DNA of 64,000 nt from Schaalia odontolytica (GTDB taxonomy: Bacteria > Actinomycetota > Actinomycetes > Actinomycetales > Actinomycetaceae): positions 2,356,001-2,420,000 of the forward strand of contig NZ_CP133472.1 in NCBI RefSeq assembly GCF_031191545.1, written 5' to 3'. Below the pieces are notes generated by a model. It saw only the letters and a list, made by a program, of their open reading frames with translations. It had not been told where the DNA came from and did no database searches. A program made the position numbers and the translations under genes. Numbering within the stretch: the stretch's first letter is position 1; each line of letters begins with the position of its first letter. Below, piece by piece: positions 17,569-29,498 of this stretch.

Positions 17569-18752
17569 GCGAGCGCAGCCTTGAGCTGTTCGATGCGGTT
17601 GGTTTCCTCCCACGGGAACTGGTCGCGACCGAAATGGCCGTAGGCAGCTGTTTCGCGGTAGATCGGACGCAGCAGGTCGAGGTCCTCGATCATTCCAAGT
17701 GGACGCAGGTCGAAGACCTCGCGGATGGCATCCGCAATACACTCCTCGGGGACGCGTGCCGTGCCGAAGGTGTCGACGTAGAGGCCAATCGGACGGGCGC
17801 GCCCAATCGCGTAGGCGAGCTGAATCTCGCAACGCTGGGCGATGTCGGCGGCGACGACGTTCTTGGCGACCCAGCGGGCGGCGTACGTCGCGGAGCGGTC
17901 AACCTTCGACGGGTCCTTCCCGGAGAAGGCACCGCCGCCATGGCGGGCCATGCCACCGTATGTGTCGACGATGATCTTGCGTCCGGTCAGCCCGGCGTCC
18001 GCCGCGGGGCCACCGAGGACGAAGCGACCCGAGGGGTTGATGAGAGTATTCATAGTGCCTGTCGCCAGCTCGAGGCCGGACTCCGCGATGACGGGAGCAA
18101 TGACGTAGTCGCGCACTGCGTCGGCGATTGCCGCCTGAGAGAGGGCCTCGTCGTGCTGCGTGGACACGACGATCGTGTCGATGCCTACCGGGCGGCCGTT
18201 CTCATAGGCGAGGGTCACCTGGGTCTTACCATCGGGACGCAGTCCCTCAACAATGCCCTGCTGACGCACGTCGGTCAGGCGCTTGGCAAGTCGGTGAGCC
18301 AGCCAAATGGGGGCAGGCATGAGGTCGGGCGTGTCTGAGGACGCGTAACCAAACATGATGCCCTGATCGCCTGCACCCAGTCGATCACGCGGGTCGCAGC
18401 TTGTGGTGCCGCGCACCTCGAGCGCCTCGTCCACGCCGCCGGCGATGTCGGGACTCTGCCCGTCCAGCGACAGCGATATGCCACAGGACGCACCATCGAA
18501 GCCAACGCGCGACGAGTCGTATCCGATCGAGAGGATCTCGCGACGCACGATCTCTGGGATCTCGACGTATGCCTCGGTTGTCACCTCACCGGCGATGTGG
18601 ATCAGACCGGTGGCAGCCATCGTCTCGACGGCGACGCGGGAGCGAGGATCGGCTGCGAGCAGCGCGTCGAGGATCGCATCGGAGATACGGTCACAGACCT
18701 TATCGGGGTGACCTTCGGTGACGGACTCGGAAGAAAAAAGCTGTTGACTCAC
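17565..18752 (-). CDS. metK: S-adenosylmethionine synthetase
   Basis: MetK makes SAM from methionine and ATP. The 395-residue length is normal. Signatures include [18 protein letters not shown] near the start, [12 protein letters not shown] for the ATP loop, and [19 protein letters not shown]-like [19 protein letters not shown] near the end. It starts with GTG overlapping the coaBC stop by 4 nt (GTGA) and is itself overlapped by the VKOR gene. No SAM riboswitch is seen, consistent with its position deep inside an operon. Confidence 0.96.
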   Translation of the reverse strand: MSQQLFSSESVTEGHPDKVCDRISDAILDALLAADPRSRVAVETMAATGLIHIAGEVTTEAYVEIPEIVRREILSIGYDSSRVGFDGASCGISLSLDGQSPDIAGGVDEALEVRGTTSCDPRDRLGAGDQGIMFGYASSDTPDLMPAPIWLAHRLAKRLTDVRQQGIVEGLRPDGKTQVTLAYENGRPVGIDTIVVSTQHDEALSQAAIADAVRDYVIAPVIAESGLELATGTMNTLINPSGRFVLGGPAADAGLTGRKIIVDTYGGMARHGGGAFSGKDPSKVDRSATYAARWVAKNVVAADIAQRCEIQLAYAIGRARPIGLYVDTFGTARVPEECIADAIREVFDLRPLGMIEDLDLLRPIYRETAAYGHFGRDQFPWEETNRIEQLKAALA

Positions 18753-19978
18753 CGCTTTAGACTATCAAGGAATGAGGCCATATGGCCGACAAGACCGGTG
18801 GCCACCTCGTCCTTTGAGCCGACGTAACGGCCGACGATGCGCCCGCTTGCATCGAGGAGGCGAATGTCGTTAGGAACATCGCCGAAACCGACGCTTTCAC
18901 CCACCCTATTGAGGCAAATGAAATCCGCTCCCTTACGCGCAGCCTTGTCTGCACCGTAAGCGAGAATCTCCTCGTCGGTTCCCGTCTCCGCAGCAAAACC
19001 AACGACGAGGGGCGGGCGCTGCTCACTGTGCCCGATTTCGGCGAGAATGTCGGGATTACGGATCAGGCGAATCGTCGGCACGTCCTCGTTCGTCGGGTCC
19101 TTCTTCATCTTGGATACCGAGGCGACCTCGGGCCGGAAGTCGGCGACGGCGGCCGTCATGACAAGAGCATCGGCGCGTGCAACCGCGGCGATGGTGGCGT
19201 CGCGCATCTGTAGGGCACTGCCCACGCGCGTCACCTGCACACCTGCCGGGAGCGCAGAAAGAAGAGCCGACTCAATGTTGGCCGCGATCACCTGAACCGA
19301 TCCGCCGGCGTGTGCAGCGGCCGAAGCGATCGCGAGGCCCTGCCGCCCCGACGACCGGTTGCCGAGGAAGCGCACCGGATCGATCGGCTCGCGTGTGCCG
19401 CCGGCGGTGACGACGAGCCTGCGGCCAGCGAGTGCGCACGAGGCCTGCTGATGCTCGGCCAAGACCGCGAGGGCCTGGCGTGCAATCAGCTCGGGCTCAG
19501 GCAGGCGCCCAACGCCACTATCTCCGGAACCGAGCGCTCCTGACGTTGGATCTATGACGTGGACGCCACGCTCGCGAAGCGTGCGTACGTTCGCCTGTGT
19601 GGCGGGTGCCAGCCACATGTTGGAGTGCATCGCAGGTGCGACGACCACGGGCGCATCCGATGCAAGCACGGTGAGAGACACCATGTCGTCGGCAAAGCCC
19701 GCGGCGAGGTGCGCCAGAGAGTTCGCGGTCGCGGGTACGACGATGATGAGGTCGGCGATGCGAGCGAGTTCAACGTGTTCGGCGCGCCCCTCCCCCGCGA
19801 TGTCCACGACGACCGGTCTGGACGTGATTCCCTCCCAGGTCGATCGGCCGACGAAATCCAATGACGCCTGCGTCGCAGCGACATACACGTCGTGGCCCGC
19901 GCGTTGACACTCGCGGACCACGATGGGTGCTTTGAAGGCTGCGACGCCGCCGGTCACTCCGACGACAATCGTTGCCAC
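18749..19978 (-). CDS. coaBC: Bifunctional CoaBC (phosphopantothenoylcysteine synthetase/decarboxylase)
   Basis: This 409-residue fusion catalyses two consecutive steps of coenzyme A synthesis. The N-terminal flavin-dependent decarboxylase has [15 protein letters not shown], the catalytic His segment [12 protein letters not shown], and PAMHSNMW, a variant of the PAMNxxMW motif. The C-terminal CTP-dependent synthetase has [15 protein letters not shown] and [12 protein letters not shown]. The GTG at 19978, 2 nt after rpoZ, was chosen because it begins at the first conserved strand. Position after rpoZ and gmk is a classic actinobacterial arrangement. Confidence 0.95.
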   Translation of the reverse strand: MATIVVGVTGGVAAFKAPIVVRECQRAGHDVYVAATQASLDFVGRSTWEGITSRPVVVDIAGEGRAEHVELARIADLIIVVPATANSLAHLAAGFADDMVSLTVLASDAPVVVAPAMHSNMWLAPATQANVRTLRERGVHVIDPTSGALGSGDSGVGRLPEPELIARQALAVLAEHQQASCALAGRRLVVTAGGTREPIDPVRFLGNRSSGRQGLAIASAAAHAGGSVQVIAANIESALLSALPAGVQVTRVGSALQMRDATIAAVARADALVMTAAVADFRPEVASVSKMKKDPTNEDVPTIRLIRNPDILAEIGHSEQRPPLVVGFAAETGTDEEILAYGADKAARKGADFICLNRVGESVGFGDVPNDIRLLDASGRIVGRYVGSKDEVATGLVGHMASFLDSLKR

Positions 19979-19979
19979 G

Positions 19980-20246
19980 TCAGGCCTCGGGGTTAGCTTC
20001 GAGAGACAGGAGGCCTTCGTTGATCTCACGCAGGGAAACCGCCAGGGGCTTCTCGTCGGGCTGCACATCAACAACCGGACCCACGAACTGGATCATGTTC
20101 TGCTGAAGCTGCAGGTTGTAGGAGTTGATCTGGCGCGCACGCTTCGCAGCGAAGATAACCAGCGCGTACTTGGAATCGACGTGCTCCAGCAGATCGTCAA
20201 TGGGCGGGGACGTGATACCCACGGGCTGGGCAACAATTCCGGACAT
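19980..20246 (-). CDS. rpoZ: RNA polymerase omega subunit
   Basis: The 88-residue protein supports assembly of the beta-prime subunit. It carries the omega core [20 protein letters not shown] followed by [11 protein letters not shown]. Length and sequence are normal. It lies 36 nt downstream of gmk and 1 nt before the coaBC start, the standard gmk-rpoZ-coaBC order. Confidence 0.96.
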   Translation of the reverse strand: MSGIVAQPVGITSPPIDDLLEHVDSKYALVIFAAKRARQINSYNLQLQQNMIQFVGPVVDVQPDEKPLAVSLREINEGLLSLEANPEA

Positions 20247-20282
20247 GCGTGTATTCCTCTCAGTGGCGGATTCAGATAGATA

Positions 20283-20840
20283 CTACTCCAGGCCAATGAG
20301 CCGAGCCAGCTCATCCACCGCGCGCTCGACATCGTCGTTGATCACAACGTGATCAAACTCGGATGCGGCGTCCAGCTCGACTCGTGCCGTGGCGAGACGA
20401 CGAGCCTGTTCCTCTGCTCCCTCTGTGCCGCGACCGATAAGGCGGCGTTCAAGCTCCTCCCATGAAGGGGGCGAGAGGAAGATGAACTGCGCGTCGGGCC
20501 GTTTGGCCCGCACTTGACGCGCGCCCGCCAGGTCGATCTCCAGGAGGACGGGCGTGCCGGCGTTGAGGGCTTCGTCGACGGGGCCACGCGGCGTGCCGTA
20601 CTTGTTGTTGCCATGAACAAGCGCCCACTCCAACATGTCTCCCCTTTCGATCATTGCATCGAAGTCTTGGGGGGAAACGAAGTAGTAGTGGACGCCGTTC
20701 AGTTCACCGGGCCGAGGATCGCGAGTCGTTGCCGAAACCGACACCTTCAGTGTCGGGTAGCGCTTGGTCAGGGCAGTGACAACGGTTCCCTTTCCCACAG
20801 CTGTGGGGCCAGCAAGGACAGTCAGTTGAGCCTTAGTCAT
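20283..20840 (-). CDS. gmk: Guanylate kinase
   Basis: Gmk phosphorylates GMP to GDP. The 185-residue protein has a P-loop VLAGPTAVGKGTV (8-20), the GMP-binding SVSATTRDPRPGE block and HYYFVS, and the lid region RLIGRGTEG. It follows mihF after 27 nt. In many genomes gmk, mihF and pyrF are neighbours as here. Confidence 0.96.
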   Translation of the reverse strand: MTKAQLTVLAGPTAVGKGTVVTALTKRYPTLKVSVSATTRDPRPGELNGVHYYFVSPQDFDAMIERGDMLEWALVHGNNKYGTPRGPVDEALNAGTPVLLEIDLAGARQVRAKRPDAQFIFLSPPSWEELERRLIGRGTEGAEEQARRLATARVELDAASEFDHVVINDDVERAVDELARLIGLE

Positions 20841-20867
20841 GACTCCAGTGTGCCACGCTGAGCGCCG

Positions 20868-21179
20868 TCAGCCGAAACGCTCGACGAGTGCCTTGCGCTG
20901 GACGGGGCCAAGGCCGCGTACACGCCTGCTCTGGGCGATCTTGTACTCGTCCATCAGGACGGCAGCCGTGTTCGTGCCGACGCGCGGCAGCGACTCCAGC
21001 AGCGAAACGACCTTCATCTTCGCCACCGCCTCGTCGGAGTCGGCGAGTTCCAAAACCTCCGACAGGTTCATCGAGCGCACCTTCAGGGCGTTCTTCACTT
21101 CGGCTCGACGCCGACGTGCCTGAGTTGCCTTCTCGAGGGCCTGTGCCCTCTGTTCCGGCGTGAGATCAGGTAGTGCCAT
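20868..21179 (-). CDS. mihF: Integration host factor, actinobacterial type (mIHF)
   Basis: mIHF is a small nucleoid-associated DNA-binding protein, unrelated to the HU-like IHF of proteobacteria. The 103-residue product has the family segment RAEVKNALKVRSMNLSEVLE and the helix-hairpin-like LLESLPRVGTNTAAVLM and RRVRGLGPVQRKAL blocks that contact DNA. I chose the ATG at 21179 because GGAGGAG lies 9 nt upstream; an ATG 9 nt earlier is too close to that site. It is transcribed between pyrF and gmk. A 12-bp palindrome lies upstream. Confidence 0.93.
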   Translation of the reverse strand: MALPDLTPEQRAQALEKATQARRRRAEVKNALKVRSMNLSEVLELADSDEAVAKMKVVSLLESLPRVGTNTAAVLMDEYKIAQSRRVRGLGPVQRKALVERFG

Positions 21180-21233
21180 TCTGATCATCTCCTCCGTTGG
21201 GATCTTCGGTAAATAAACTATGTCACCTTTCCC

Positions 21234-21245
21234 AGCACTAGTGCT
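21234..21245. promoter_or_regulatory. 12-bp palindrome upstream of mihF
   Basis: AGCACTAGTGCT is a perfect palindrome in the 101-nt spacer between pyrF and mihF, the widest gap in the pyrR-to-rpe array. This gap is the likely place for an mihF-gmk-rpoZ promoter, so the palindrome is a candidate operator. The regulator is not known. Confidence 0.35.
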
Positions 21246-21280
21246 AGACCAAAACGCTGATTCTTGTGTAACACAGCAGG

Positions 21281-22147
21281 CTATTGCAGTGAATCGACCG
21301 TCGCACGGTAGGCGTCTCGCAGGCCCTTAACGCTCGGCCCAGAACGCAGAATTGCCCGGGACGATGACGCAAGAACTGCGTCCTGCGCTCCTGCGAAAAC
21401 CTCCCTGACCTGCGCTGGGCCAGCGCCCTGCGCACCTACTCCTGGAGCCAAAAATGCGCCATTGAGGGAGGCGAGATCGATGCCCAAACGCTTGACGGCG
21501 TCGCCCACGGTGGCACCAACGACGATGCCCACAGGGCCGAGGTGCTGTTGCTCACACCGCCTGTTGAAGTCCGCCAGTTGGGACACAATGTGTCCCGCGA
21601 CGCTCATTCCATCCTCACCGCGAGCATGCTGAACAGAGGCCCCCTCGGGATTCGACGTCAGAGCGAGGACGAATACTCCCCTGCCCGTGTCGCGCGCCAG
21701 CTCGAGCGCCGGCATGAGTGAGCGAACGCCGAGATATGGAGAAAGTGTCACGGCGTCGCCGGCGAGTGGCGACGAATCCGAGAGGAAAGCGTGCGCATAA
21801 CCGTCCATTGTCGAGCCGATGTCACCACGTTTCGCGTCGACGATACACAGCGAGCCGACTTCGCGGCACACCGCTATAACCTCTTCGAGAACGGCAACGC
21901 CGCGAGACCCGTGCCGCTCAAAGAATGCGGCCTGAGGCTTGAAAGCACCGACCCGACCGCCGAGGGCCTCGATGACGCGAAGGGAAAACTCTCGCACACC
22001 GTTCGCGTCGTCGTCAAGTCCCCATTCGTGCAGAAGCCCAGCGTGCGGATCGATGCCCACGCAGACTGGACCATGGGCTCGCATCGCCGCGTAGATGCGG
22101 TCGCCGAAGCAGACGCGGGAGGTGGCGGCAGGCGTAGCAATGTTCAT
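21281..22147 (-). CDS. pyrF: Orotidine 5'-phosphate decarboxylase (type 2)
   Basis: PyrF decarboxylates OMP to UMP, the last step of de novo pyrimidine synthesis. The 288-residue length and the motifs [15 protein letters not shown] and the catalytic [12 protein letters not shown] place it in the long type 2 family common in Actinobacteria. The start is the ATG at 22147 overlapping the carB stop (ATGA). Last gene of the pyr operon. Confidence 0.95.
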   Translation of the reverse strand: MNIATPAATSRVCFGDRIYAAMRAHGPVCVGIDPHAGLLHEWGLDDDANGVREFSLRVIEALGGRVGAFKPQAAFFERHGSRGVAVLEEVIAVCREVGSLCIVDAKRGDIGSTMDGYAHAFLSDSSPLAGDAVTLSPYLGVRSLMPALELARDTGRGVFVLALTSNPEGASVQHARGEDGMSVAGHIVSQLADFNRRCEQQHLGPVGIVVGATVGDAVKRLGIDLASLNGAFLAPGVGAQGAGPAQVREVFAGAQDAVLASSSRAILRSGPSVKGLRDAYRATVDSLQ

Positions 22148-25100
22148 CGGGTCTCCTCCGATCTGTCGGCGTCCCATTCCTGGAGGGAACGCACGGAATA
22201 GGCTCCGCGCATACGAACCTCGATGGCCTGCACCATCGCGTTGAAAGCCTGAAGGGTGGTAACAGCCGGGCGGTCCTGCGAGGCGGCAGCCGCGCGAATC
22301 TGGTAGCCATCGTTACGCGGGGCACTACGCTGAGGCGTGTTCACGACCATGTCGATCGCACCCTCGTTAATGAGGTCGACGACCGTCGGCTCTCCCCCAT
22401 CTCCACGTCCCTCGGAAGACTTGCGTACGGCCTCGGCCTCGATGCCATTGCGACGCAGCACGGACGCCGTACCGGAGGTCGCAAGAATCTTGAATCCCAT
22501 CTCGTGCATACGGGCGGCAGGCAGGACGATGGCGCGCTTGTCAGTGTCCGCGATGGAGATGAAAACCGTACCCGACGTCGGCATGTCGGTCGAGGCCCCG
22601 AGCTGCGACTTGGCGAACGCCGTCGGGAAGTCACGGTCGATGCCCATAACCTCGCCGGTCGAGCGCATCTCAGGACCGAGAACAGTGTCGACAATCTCGC
22701 CCTTGTCCGTACGGAAGCGTTTGAACGGCAGCACCGCGGCCTTGACAGCGATGGACCCCCCGTCGGTAATTTGGCGGGCGTCGCGAGCGGGCAGCACGTC
22801 CTGCTCGCGCAGGGATGCGATCGATTCGCCTACCTGGATGAGCGCGGCAGCCTTCGCAAGCTGCACGCCGGTTGCCTTCGAAGCGAAGGGTACGGTACGC
22901 GACGCTCGCGGGTTTGCCTCGATGACATAGAGGGTGTCGGACAGAAGCGCGAACTGAATGTTGATAAGGCCGCGCACGCCGACGCCGCGGGCGATAGCCT
23001 CGGTCGAGGCCGTAATGCGCTCGAGCTCACGCGCAGACAGCGTCATGGGAGGCAGCACGCACGAGGAGTCACCCGAGTGGATGCCCGCCTCTTCGATGTG
23101 CTCCATGATCGCGCCCATGAACAGCTCTTCGCCGTCGTAGAGGGCATCCACATCGATCTCGATCGCCGCGTCAAGGAAGCGGTCGATGAGCAGCGGACCA
23201 CGCGAGAACAGCAGCTCGGAGTCGTGGCTCGCGAGGTACTCGCGCAGAGCCGGCTCGTCGTTGATGATCGCCATGCCGCGCCCACCCAGGACAAAGGAAG
23301 GACGAACAAGGACTGGGTAGCCGACCTGCTCAGCGACAGCGATGACTTGCTCGGGCGTGTTGGCCGTATCGTGTGCGGGTGCCGGGCACTGCGCGGCCTC
23401 GAGAACCTTCCCGAACTCCTCGCGATCCTCGGCCAGGGCGATGGCGCGCGGGCTGGTGCCCAGGATCGGCACGCCGGCGCGCTCGAGGTCGGCAGCCAAC
23501 GACAGCGGGGTCTGACCGCCGAGCTGGACGATCATGCCCTTGACGGGGCCGACCGCGCACTCGGCTCGATAGATCTCGAGGACGTCCTCAAGGGTGAGGG
23601 GCTCGAAGTAGAGTCGATCGGAGATATCGTAGTCCGTCGACACTGTCTCCGGGTTGCAGTTAACCATGATGGTCTCGTAGTGCTCGCGCAGTGACATAGC
23701 CGCGTGTACGCACGAGTAGTCAAACTCGATGCCCTGGCCGATGCGATTGGGACCTGCACCCAGGATGATGACGGCCTCGCGTTCGCGCGGACGTACCTCG
23801 TTCTCCTGGTCGTACGTCGAGTAGTGATAGGGAGTGCGGGCCGCGAACTCTGCCGCGCAGGTGTCCACCGTCTTGAAGACGGGGCGGATACCGAAGGCGC
23901 CGCGCACCTCGCGCACCGTGTCCTCGGACAGGCCTCGCATGGCGGCGATCTGTCGGTCAGAGAACCCGTGGCGCTTAGCCTCGGCCAGCACGTCGCCCGT
24001 GAGCGCCTCGGCCTGTTGAATGCGCGTGGCGACCTCGTCGAGGAGGAACATCTGATCGAGGAACCAGGGGTCGATCTTGGTCGACTCGAATAGTTCCTCG
24101 AGCGTTGCTCCACCGCGAATTGCCTGCTGGACCTGGACTAGACGGCCCTCCGTACCGACGGCTGCGGCCTCCACGAGCGCTCGAGTCTCATCGGCGGTGG
24201 GGGTAGGGCCGTCCCAGTGGAACTGCACACCGCCCTTGTCGATCGAACGCAGCGCCTTTTGCAGGGCTTCCGTGTAGGAGCGTCCGATTGCCATAGCTTC
24301 GCCGACGGCTTTCATCGAGGTGGTGAGCGTCGGGTCGGCGGCAGGGAACTTCTCGAAGGTGAATCGCGGAACCTTCACCACGACGTAGTCAAGCGTCGGC
24401 TCGAACGAGGCGGGGGTCGAGCCCGTGATGTCGTTCGGAATCTCGTCCAGGGTGTAGCCGGTGGCCAGACGCGCAGCGATCTTGGCGATGGGAAAGCCCG
24501 TCGCCTTCGAAGCGAGGGCGGAGGAACGCGACACGCGCGGGTTCATTTCGATGACGATGATGCGGCCGGTTTCGGGGTGGATCGCGAATTGAATATTACA
24601 GCCACCCGTATCCACGCCCACCTCGCGGATGACGGCGATGCCGATGTCGCGCAGGCGCTGCATCTCGCGGTCGGTGAGGGTCAGCGCCGGAGCGACCGTG
24701 ATTGAGTCGCCCGTGTGGACGCCGACCGGATCGACGTTCTCGATCGAACACACCACGACGACGTTGTCCGCCTTGTCGCGCATGAGCTCGAGCTCGTACT
24801 CCTTCCAGCCGAGGATCGACTCCTCAAGAAGGACTTCGGTCGTGATGGATGCGGATAGGCCCTGTCCGGCGATGCGCTCGAGATCCTCTGGGGTGTAAGC
24901 AAAACCAGAGCCGAGGCCGCCCATCGTGAAAGAGGGACGAACGACGAGGGGGTATCCCAGCTCGGCCGCTGCCGCGTGGCACTCCTCCATCGTGTGGGCG
25001 ATGAACGAGCGCGCGACCTGGGCACCGGAACGCTCGACGATCTCCTTGAACTCCTCACGGTCCTCACCCGCGTGGATCGCGTCGATCGACGCGCCGATCA

Positions 25101-25443
25101 GCTCGACGTTGAAGCGCTCCAGAACACCCATTTCGGACAGCGCGACGGCAGTATTCAGGGCCGTCTGGCCGCCGAGCGTGGGCAGAAGGGCATCGGGGCG
25201 CTCCTTCTCGATGATCGAGGCCACGACTTCCGGGGTGATCGGCTCGACGTAGGTGGCGTCAGCGATACCCGGGTCGGTCATGATCGTGGCCGGATTGGAA
25301 TTCACGAGGATGACGCGCAGGCCTTCCTCCTTCAACACGCGGCATGCCTGCGTGCCCGAGTAGTCGAACTCGCACGCCTGCCCGATGACGATGGGGCCCG
25401 ATCCGATGACGAGGACGGACGACAGATCGTTCCTACGAGGCAT
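22144..25443 (-). CDS. carB: Carbamoyl-phosphate synthase large subunit
   Basis: The 1099-residue protein is full length, with two homologous ATP-grasp synthetase halves. The first begins [20 protein letters not shown] and the second [20 protein letters not shown]; each has the [16 protein letters not shown] or [16 protein letters not shown] active-site block. The C-terminal MGS-like domain would bind allosteric UMP. It uses ammonia delivered by CarA to make carbamoyl phosphate for arginine and pyrimidines. Its start overlaps the carA stop by 1 nt (TGATG). Confidence 0.97.
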   Translation of the reverse strand: MPRRNDLSSVLVIGSGPIVIGQACEFDYSGTQACRVLKEEGLRVILVNSNPATIMTDPGIADATYVEPITPEVVASIIEKERPDALLPTLGGQTALNTAVALSEMGVLERFNVELIGASIDAIHAGEDREEFKEIVERSGAQVARSFIAHTMEECHAAAAELGYPLVVRPSFTMGGLGSGFAYTPEDLERIAGQGLSASITTEVLLEESILGWKEYELELMRDKADNVVVVCSIENVDPVGVHTGDSITVAPALTLTDREMQRLRDIGIAVIREVGVDTGGCNIQFAIHPETGRIIVIEMNPRVSRSSALASKATGFPIAKIAARLATGYTLDEIPNDITGSTPASFEPTLDYVVVKVPRFTFEKFPAADPTLTTSMKAVGEAMAIGRSYTEALQKALRSIDKGGVQFHWDGPTPTADETRALVEAAAVGTEGRLVQVQQAIRGGATLEELFESTKIDPWFLDQMFLLDEVATRIQQAEALTGDVLAEAKRHGFSDRQIAAMRGLSEDTVREVRGAFGIRPVFKTVDTCAAEFAARTPYHYSTYDQENEVRPREREAVIILGAGPNRIGQGIEFDYSCVHAAMSLREHYETIMVNCNPETVSTDYDISDRLYFEPLTLEDVLEIYRAECAVGPVKGMIVQLGGQTPLSLAADLERAGVPILGTSPRAIALAEDREEFGKVLEAAQCPAPAHDTANTPEQVIAVAEQVGYPVLVRPSFVLGGRGMAIINDEPALREYLASHDSELLFSRGPLLIDRFLDAAIEIDVDALYDGEELFMGAIMEHIEEAGIHSGDSSCVLPPMTLSARELERITASTEAIARGVGVRGLINIQFALLSDTLYVIEANPRASRTVPFASKATGVQLAKAAALIQVGESIASLREQDVLPARDARQITDGGSIAVKAAVLPFKRFRTDKGEIVDTVLGPEMRSTGEVMGIDRDFPTAFAKSQLGASTDMPTSGTVFISIADTDKRAIVLPAARMHEMGFKILATSGTASVLRRNGIEAEAVRKSSEGRGDGGEPTVVDLINEGAIDMVVNTPQRSAPRNDGYQIRAAAASQDRPAVTTLQAFNAMVQAIEVRMRGAYSVRSLQEWDADRSEETR

Positions 25444-26630
25444 CAGTGGGTCTCCTTAGCGTGTGTCATCAGGGAAATAAAGCGATCGAAGAGCAGCTCG
25501 CCGTCGTGCGGGCCCGCGGCTGCCTCGGGGTGGTACTGGACGGAGAACGCGGGAATGTCCAGGGCACGCAGGCCCTCAACGACACCATCGTTGAGCCCGA
25601 CGTGCGAGACCTCGACGCGACCGTATCGACCCGAGTCGAAGGGAGCGACCGAGGGCTGCCCCACCGGGGCATCCACGGCGAAGCCGTGGTTGTGGGCGGT
25701 GATCTCGACGCGGCCCGTCGCCACGTCCTTCACGGGCTGGTTGATACCGCGGTGACCGTAGTCCAGCTTGTAGGTGCCGTAGCCGAGCGCACGGCCGAAA
25801 AGCTGGTGACCGAAGCAGATGCCGAAGTACGGGATGCCCGCGTCCAGGACGGCACGCAGCACGCCGATTTCTCGGTCGGCAGTCGACGGGTCACCGGGGC
25901 CGTTGGAGAAGAACACGCCGTCCGGCTTGAGTGCCTCGATATCGGCGAAGGATGCGCTCGAGGGCACCACGTAGACGCGCACGCCTCGGGCCGCCAGGTG
26001 GTAGGGCGTACGCGACTTAATGCCGAGGTCGAGGGCGACGACGCGCGCGATGGGCTCCTTGCCCTCAAATTCGCCAAGAGGCTCAACAACGTAGGTCGCG
26101 TCTGTCGATACCTCGGCGGCCAGCGCCTGTCCGCTCATTGCGGGCGACTCGGAGACGATGCGCACGAGGGAGGCCACGGCCTCGTCACCCAGGTACTGCG
26201 CGCCCACGGGCAGCGCGTCGCCCGAAAAGATTCCGGCGCGCATGGCTCCGCGTTCGCGGATGTGGCGCGTGATCGCGCGCGTGTCGACGTTCGCGATGCC
26301 GACGATGCCCTGGGCGATCAGCTCATCCTCCAGCTCGCGCCGCGAGCGCCAGTTGGAGGCGCGGCGTGCGGCGTCGCGCACGACGAAGCCAGCGACCCAG
26401 ATGCGCGACGACTCGGGATCCTCGTCGTTGACGCCGGTGTTACCGATGTGCGGTGCCGTCATGACGACAATCTGGCGGTGGTAGGACGGGTCGGTGAGTG
26501 TCTCCTGGTAGCCGGTCATGCCGGTCGAGAACACGATCTCGCCGAGCGTGCGTCCGTTCGCGCCCCATGCGCGGCCCTTGAAGACTGTGCCGTCCTCCAG
26601 GACGAGCAGTGCGATGTCGGACGTGGTCAT
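25443..26630 (-). CDS. carA: Carbamoyl-phosphate synthase small (glutaminase) subunit
   Basis: CarA hydrolyses glutamine and channels ammonia to CarB. The 395-residue product has the N-terminal CPSase domain ([20 protein letters not shown]) and a class I glutamine amidotransferase domain with the nucleophile elbow [16 protein letters not shown] and a C-terminal [10 protein letters not shown] carrying the catalytic His and Glu. The start is the ATG at 26630, overlapping pyrC by 4 nt; an earlier in-frame start would read antisense-like sequence inside pyrC. Confidence 0.96.
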   Translation of the reverse strand: MTTSDIALLVLEDGTVFKGRAWGANGRTLGEIVFSTGMTGYQETLTDPSYHRQIVVMTAPHIGNTGVNDEDPESSRIWVAGFVVRDAARRASNWRSRRELEDELIAQGIVGIANVDTRAITRHIRERGAMRAGIFSGDALPVGAQYLGDEAVASLVRIVSESPAMSGQALAAEVSTDATYVVEPLGEFEGKEPIARVVALDLGIKSRTPYHLAARGVRVYVVPSSASFADIEALKPDGVFFSNGPGDPSTADREIGVLRAVLDAGIPYFGICFGHQLFGRALGYGTYKLDYGHRGINQPVKDVATGRVEITAHNHGFAVDAPVGQPSVAPFDSGRYGRVEVSHVGLNDGVVEGLRALDIPAFSVQYHPEAAAGPHDGELLFDRFISLMTHAKETH

Positions 26631-27946
26631 CGGTCCTCCTTGGCAACCGGGGTGGCGTCGACGACCGTGGGGACGCCGCCATAGATCGTGTAGCGCACCT
26701 GTCCGGGCAGCTCCATGCCGCGGAAGGGGCAGTTCGTGGAGCGAGTCCACTGCTTGGCAGGGTCGACCGTGACGCGCACGGTGGCGTCCACGAGAGTGAC
26801 GTGTGCGGGGGCACCGACGACGAGGCCCTGGCCCTGCGAGTCCACGCGGCCGATCTGTGCGGGGACGGTCGACATGACGCGGGCGACATCCGCCCAGTCC
26901 ATGCGGCCCGTGTTCACCATCGTCTCGATGATGATCGGCAGCGCTGTCTCCAGGCCGGTCATGCCGAACGCGCCGGCCTGCCACTCGCAGTCCTTCATCT
27001 CGAGCGGATGCGGAGCGTGGTCCGTGCCGATGCAATCGATCGTGCCGTCGGCCAGGCCTTCGCGCACGGCCTCGACGTCCTCGGCCCGGCGCAGCGGCGG
27101 GTTCACCTTGTAGAGCGGGTCGTAGGTAGCTGCGAGCTGCTCGGTGAGGAGCAGGTGGTGAGGCGTAGCCTCGGCCGTGATATCCACGCCCTGTGCCTTA
27201 CCCCAGCGCACGAGGTCAACCGAACCCGCTGTCGACAGGTGACACACGTGCAGGCGCGAGCCGACATGCTTGGCGAGCAGGATATCGCGAGCGATAATCG
27301 CCTCTTCGGCGACGGCTGGCCAACCGGCCAGGCCAAGCTCACCGGAGAGAGTTGACTCGTTCATCTGGGCGCCCTCGGTCAGAGCGGGATCCTGGCTGTG
27401 CTGGGCGATCACGCCGCCGAAACCCTTGACGTATTCGAGGGCGCGGCGCATGAGGACGGGATCGGACACGCACTTGCCGTCGTCGGAGAAAACGCGGACC
27501 TTCGAGCGTGAGCGTGCCATCGAGCCAAGGGAAGCAAGCTGCTTGCCTTCCAGTCCCTTGGTGACAGCGCCGACGGGACGCACCTCGACCCAGTCGGCTT
27601 CCTCGCCCAGGCGCAGCACCTGGTCAACGATGGCGGCCGTGTCTTGTGTCGGTGTCGTGTTGGCCATGGCGTGAACGGCCGTGTAGCCGCCGACTGCGGC
27701 AGCACGAGTACCGGTAAAGACCGTCTCGGCGTCCTCTCCGCCGGGCTGGCGCAGGTGCGTGTGGATATCGACGAGGCCGGGCAGAGCAATGAGCCCCTCA
27801 GCCTCGATCACACGCGGGTCTCGCACAGCGTTGCGAGCATCGGCGCCAATCGCCACGATCGTGCCCCGGGACAGCGCGATCTCGGAGGGCTCCCCGCCGA
27901 GCAGCGAGGCACCGGTGATGAGAATGTCGCGGGTCTGTTTAGTCAT
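26627..27946 (-). CDS. pyrC: Dihydroorotase
   Basis: This 439-residue amidohydrolase cyclises carbamoyl aspartate to dihydroorotate. The metal site HTHLRQPG follows LPGLVDI near residue 60, and [11 protein letters not shown] near the C-terminus contributes the catalytic Asp; these are typical of class I enzymes. The start is the ATG at 27946, which overlaps the end of pyrB by 8 nt. The tight coupling to pyrB suggests the non-covalent ATCase-DHOase arrangement known in some bacteria, but both enzymes retain their own active sites. Confidence 0.95.
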   Translation of the reverse strand: MTKQTRDILITGASLLGGEPSEIALSRGTIVAIGADARNAVRDPRVIEAEGLIALPGLVDIHTHLRQPGGEDAETVFTGTRAAAVGGYTAVHAMANTTPTQDTAAIVDQVLRLGEEADWVEVRPVGAVTKGLEGKQLASLGSMARSRSKVRVFSDDGKCVSDPVLMRRALEYVKGFGGVIAQHSQDPALTEGAQMNESTLSGELGLAGWPAVAEEAIIARDILLAKHVGSRLHVCHLSTAGSVDLVRWGKAQGVDITAEATPHHLLLTEQLAATYDPLYKVNPPLRRAEDVEAVREGLADGTIDCIGTDHAPHPLEMKDCEWQAGAFGMTGLETALPIIIETMVNTGRMDWADVARVMSTVPAQIGRVDSQGQGLVVGAPAHVTLVDATVRVTVDPAKQWTRSTNCPFRGMELPGQVRYTIYGGVPTVVDATPVAKEDR

Positions 27947-28925
27947 TGCTGTGTCCTTCCGATGCGAGGAGCAGGTAGAGGGCTGCCATGCGGATGCATA
28001 CGCCGTTGGAGACCTGTTCAACGATGACAGACTGGTCTGAGTCAGCTGCCTCAGCGCAGATTTCGAGGCCTCGGTTCATCGGGCCGGGATGCATGACGAC
28101 GGCGCTGGGGGGCAGCGTGGAAAAACGAGCCGGCGTCAGGCCGTATTCTGCGTGGTATGCACCGGGTGACGGGAAGAAGCCACCGCCGGCGCTTGACATG
28201 CGCTCGCGCTGGACGCGCAGCATCATCACCGCGTCGGGTCCGTTTCCCAGAGCCTCATCGAAGTTGTAGGAGGTCTCGCAGTTCCAGGTGTCCACGCCGA
28301 TCGGCAGGAGCGTTGGGGGTGCGACGAGAGTGACTCGGGCTCCCAGGAGGGTCAGAAGATCCACGTTGGAGCGTGCCACGCGCGAGTGCAGGACATCTCC
28401 GACGATAACGACGTGCGCCCCGTCAAGGCCGGAGCCCGGGGCGGGATTTCCATCTTCGGCGCGTGAAGGTGCGTAATGGCGCCGCAGGGTCATGGCGTCA
28501 AGGAGGGCCTGTGTCGGATGCTGGTGAGTGCCGTCGCCCGCGTTGAGCACCGGCAGATTCATCCAGCCGGCGTGTGCAAGCCGGTGTGCCGCACCCGAAG
28601 ACGAGTGTCGAACGACGACCGCGTCTGCGCCCATCGCCTCCAGGGTGAGCGCGGTGTCCTTGAGGGACTCGCCCTTGGACACAGAGGAACCGCGCGACTG
28701 GAAGTTGATGACGTCGGCGCTCAGGCGCTTTGCGGCTGTCTCAAAGGAGATGCGGGTACGCGTCGAGTCCTCGAAGAAGAGGTTGACGACGGTCTTTCCC
28801 TGAAGGGTCGGAAGCTTCTTCACGCCGTGGCGCTGAGTGGCGGCCATCTGCTCCGCCGTGTCGAGGATCAGAATCGCCTCCTCGCGCGTCAAGTCGCGGA
28901 TCGAAATGAGATGGCTCAGGCTCAT
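27939..28925 (-). CDS. pyrB: Aspartate carbamoyltransferase catalytic chain
   Basis: PyrB condenses carbamoyl phosphate with aspartate. The 328-residue protein shows the carbamoyl-phosphate loop STRTRISFE, the SxxKGES segment [11 protein letters not shown], and the C-terminal [11 protein letters not shown]. No pyrI regulatory-chain gene is adjacent, so regulation is by PyrR at the operon level. It starts 3 nt after pyrR. Confidence 0.96.
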   Translation of the reverse strand: MSLSHLISIRDLTREEAILILDTAEQMAATQRHGVKKLPTLQGKTVVNLFFEDSTRTRISFETAAKRLSADVINFQSRGSSVSKGESLKDTALTLEAMGADAVVVRHSSSGAAHRLAHAGWMNLPVLNAGDGTHQHPTQALLDAMTLRRHYAPSRAEDGNPAPGSGLDGAHVVIVGDVLHSRVARSNVDLLTLLGARVTLVAPPTLLPIGVDTWNCETSYNFDEALGNGPDAVMMLRVQRERMSSAGGGFFPSPGAYHAEYGLTPARFSTLPPSAVVMHPGPMNRGLEICAEAADSDQSVIVEQVSNGVCIRMAALYLLLASEGHSND

Positions 28926-28928
28926 CGT

Positions 28929-29492
28929 TTACAGGCCTTTCCCGAGAAGGACGCCGTCGCGCCCGTCTGTTTCATCGAGCAGGATAGTGACGGTTTCATC
29001 GCGGGAAGTCGGTAGGTTCTTACCGACGTAATCCGGGCGAATAGGAAGCTCACGATGGCCTCGGTCGACGAGGACGGCGAGCTGAACAGCCGCGGGGCGG
29101 CCGATACGAGTAAGAGCATCGAGCGCAGCCTTGATGGTGCGACCGGTGTACAGGACGTCATCGACGAGGACGATAGTCTTACCGTTGATTCCGGTCCGAG
29201 GAACCAGTGTTTCTTTCGGTGCCCTCAGGGGCTGAGAGGCCAGGTCGTCGCGATACATCGTGGTGTCGATGATTGCCAGTTCGGCGTAGGTACCGCAGAC
29301 CTCTTTGATCCTGTTAACGAGCCGACGAGCGAGGGTAGCGCCGCGCGTGGGAATGCCCGCGATAACGAGGTTCTCGCTGCCGCCGTTACGTTCGATGATC
29401 TCGTAGGCGATGCGTGTCAGAGAGCGTGCGACGTCGCCAACTCCCAATACTTCTTTGCCGCGCAATGCGCGATCTGCGTGCACTTCGGCCAC
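28929..29492 (-). CDS. pyrR: Bifunctional pyrimidine operon regulator / uracil phosphoribosyltransferase
   Basis: PyrR binds the pyr mRNA leader when UMP is abundant and has a weak UPRTase activity. The 187-residue product contains the PRPP-binding motif TIVLVDDVLYTGRT (106-119) and the dimer-loop region IAGIPTRGATLARR. The start is a GTG at 29492, 6-7 nt after a GGAG ribosome-binding site that lies inside the PyrR-binding hairpin described next. It heads pyrR-pyrB-pyrC-carA-carB-pyrF; pyrD and pyrE are elsewhere. Confidence 0.96.
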   Translation of the reverse strand: MAEVHADRALRGKEVLGVGDVARSLTRIAYEIIERNGGSENLVIAGIPTRGATLARRLVNRIKEVCGTYAELAIIDTTMYRDDLASQPLRAPKETLVPRTGINGKTIVLVDDVLYTGRTIKAALDALTRIGRPAAVQLAVLVDRGHRELPIRPDYVGKNLPTSRDETVTILLDETDGRDGVLLGKGL

Positions 29493-29498
29493 GCTTAC

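Noticed and set aside
22504-23694. A 396-codon plus-strand frame
   Set aside because: Antisense to carB, a typical shadow of a high-GC coding region.
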